From Alcanivorax sp. S71-1-4 (lineage in GTDB: Bacteria > Pseudomonadota > Gammaproteobacteria > Pseudomonadales > Alcanivoracaceae), in the NCBI RefSeq assembly GCF_009846755.1, contig NZ_AQOR01000003.1, forward strand, positions 157,174-221,173: 64,000 nt of DNA, in the 5' to 3' direction. Shown here piece by piece: positions 63,431 to 64,000 of the stretch. Both the position numbers and the translations under genes were made by a program. Position 1 is the first letter of the stretch. Each line of letters begins with the position of its first letter. The notes beneath the pieces are model-generated. The model did no database searches and was not told the origin of the DNA. It saw only the letters and a list, made by a program, of their open reading frames with translations.

Positions 63431-63458
63431 TTGACACGGGGAAACCTTATACTAGAAT
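63431..63458 (+). promoter_or_regulatory. Strong tRNA-Leu promoter
   Basis: TTGACA (63431-63436), a 16-base spacer and TAGAAT (63453-63458) lie 44 bases before the tRNA, followed by a GC-rich discriminator (ACGCGCGC) typical of stringently controlled stable-RNA promoters. Confidence 0.85.
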
Positions 63459-63501
63459 ACGCGCGCTTTCCGGTTGAACGTAACAACGCTCCCGGGAACG
63501 A

Positions 63502-63588
63502 GCCGAGGTGGTGAAATTGGTAGACACGCTAGCTTCAGGTGCTAGTGCTCGAAAGGGCGTGGAGGTTCAAGTCCTCTCCTCGGCACCA
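63502..63588 (+). tRNA. tRNA-Leu (anticodon CAG)
   Basis: 87 nt beginning GCCGAGG and ending CCTCGGCACCA, so the acceptor stem pairs and CCA is encoded. The anticodon stem CTAGC/GCTAG encloses the loop TTCAGGT with anticodon CAG. A long variable arm (TGCTCGAAAGGGCGTG) is typical of tRNA-Leu. GGTTCAAGTCC is the T loop. Confidence 0.97.
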
Positions 63589-63593
63589 ATTTC

Positions 63594-63618
63594 AAAAGGC
63601 TCCCTTTGGGAGCCTTTT
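63594..63618. terminator. Intrinsic terminator after tRNA-Leu
   Basis: AAAAGGCTCCC pairs exactly with GGGAGCCTTTT around a TTT loop, six bases after the tRNA CCA end. Confidence 0.95.
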
Positions 63619-63701
63619 CTGTTTCCGGGCCGGCCTGCCCACCACATCATGGCCACCCCCGTGCCACGGGCACCCTCCCAGGGACTGACCGGAGACCTCC
63701 G

Positions 63702-63974
63702 ATGAACTCTGTCAACCCGAACACTGCGCACACCCGCCCCACACTCCGTCGCAGCCCGCTGTTGCGCGCTCTGGCCGCCCTGCTGATGGTCCTCAGCCTG
63801 CACCTGATGCCCCCTGCCGCAAGCGTGGCCCAGGCCGATAACGCCTCGATCCAGGCCATGCAGCAGGAAGAAGCAGAGCGTGCCGAACGTCGCCGCCCGA
63901 TCATGATCCTGTTCCCGGCCGGCGCCGCGCTGATCACGCTGATCCTGGTACTGACCATCAAACGCCGAAAGTGA
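63702..63974 (+). CDS. Small membrane protein of unknown function
   Basis: 90 residues. An N-terminal hydrophobic helix (LLRALAALLMVLSLHLM) that may act as a signal, a polar Ala/Glu-rich linker (NASIQAMQQEEAERAERRR) and a second helix (IMILFPAGAALITLILVLTI) ending in RRK. GGAG lies eight bases before the ATG at 63702. No family recognised. It is followed by a palindromic repeat at the window end. Confidence 0.65.
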   Translation: MNSVNPNTAHTRPTLRRSPLLRALAALLMVLSLHLMPPAASVAQADNASIQAMQQEEAERAERRRPIMILFPAGAALITLILVLTIKRRK

Positions 63975-63981
63975 AGCGTCC

Positions 63982-64000
63982 GTAGGGTGGGTAGAGCCAA
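63982..64000. repeat. GTAGGGTGGG-family repeat cut by the window end
   Basis: GTAGGGTGGGTAGAGC is identical to the first 16 bases of the element at 7082; the rest lies outside the window. Confidence 0.8.

Overview
The window is GC-rich, densely packed gammaproteobacterial chromosome with almost no foreign DNA. An ectoine operon, a DcaP-type porin, an acetate-switch locus and the gene orders rpsF-priB-rpsR-rplI, nrdR-ribD-ribE-ribBA and xseB-ispA-dxs suggest a halophilic marine bacterium of the Alcanivorax/Isoalcanivorax type (inference from gene content; no 16S rRNA is present). I see no prophage, transposase, CRISPR array or rRNA. One tRNA, tRNA-Leu(CAG), lies at 63502-63588.

Layout. 1-1741 is the 5' part of a yccS-like gene running off the left edge. 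1881-8258 is a probable zinc-limitation region: yidD, a small His/Cys-rich secreted protein, a ZnuD-like TonB receptor, an AztD-like lipoprotein, an outer-membrane barrel, a thioesterase and the zinc-independent GTP cyclohydrolase folE2. 8738-11865 is ectR-ectA-ectB-ectC, here all on one strand. 11972-26272 is a DcaP porin followed by an acetate-response locus: acs, LuxR-type regulator (CrbR/ErdR type), MFS carrier, SSS-histidine kinase hybrid (CrbS/MxtR type), a 74-residue membrane protein, a DEDDh exonuclease, a cNMP/CBS/DUF294 protein, and an acetate-type SSS permease with its DUF4212 partner. 26467-30952 carries dusC with a structured leader or sRNA upstream, then xseB-ispA-dxs. 31130-34491 holds a HigBA-like toxin-antitoxin pair, a small lipoprotein, a TDT-family carrier and a diguanylate cyclase.

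34657-46229 is a long minus-strand run, glyA-nrdR-ribD-ribE-ribBA-yceH-opgG-opgH-ribH-nusB-thiL-pgpA, in which yceH and the osmoregulated-glucan genes opgGH split the usual ribBA-ribH-nusB order. 46369-53522 contains a YdjM-like membrane protein, ettA, a PilZ protein, radA, alr and dnaB. 53716-56839 is a small accessory group: DinB-like protein, DsbA-like isomerase, CmcJ/NvfI-type oxygenase and a LysR regulator. 57171-58555 is the ribosomal/priB operon. 58789-59943 encodes two related secreted proteins of unknown function, followed by rlmB and rnr. The window ends with tRNA-Leu and a small membrane protein.

A dispersed palindromic repeat family (core GTAGGGTGSG) occurs at 7082-7248, 44463-44494, 56966-57082 and 63982-64000; the first copy is a 167-bp near-perfect palindrome. 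Functional coupling is clearest in three places: zinc acquisition plus a zinc-sparing enzyme, ectoine synthesis with its own MarR regulator, and acetate sensing next to acetate uptake and activation. All calls rest on reading the sequence; no database search was run.
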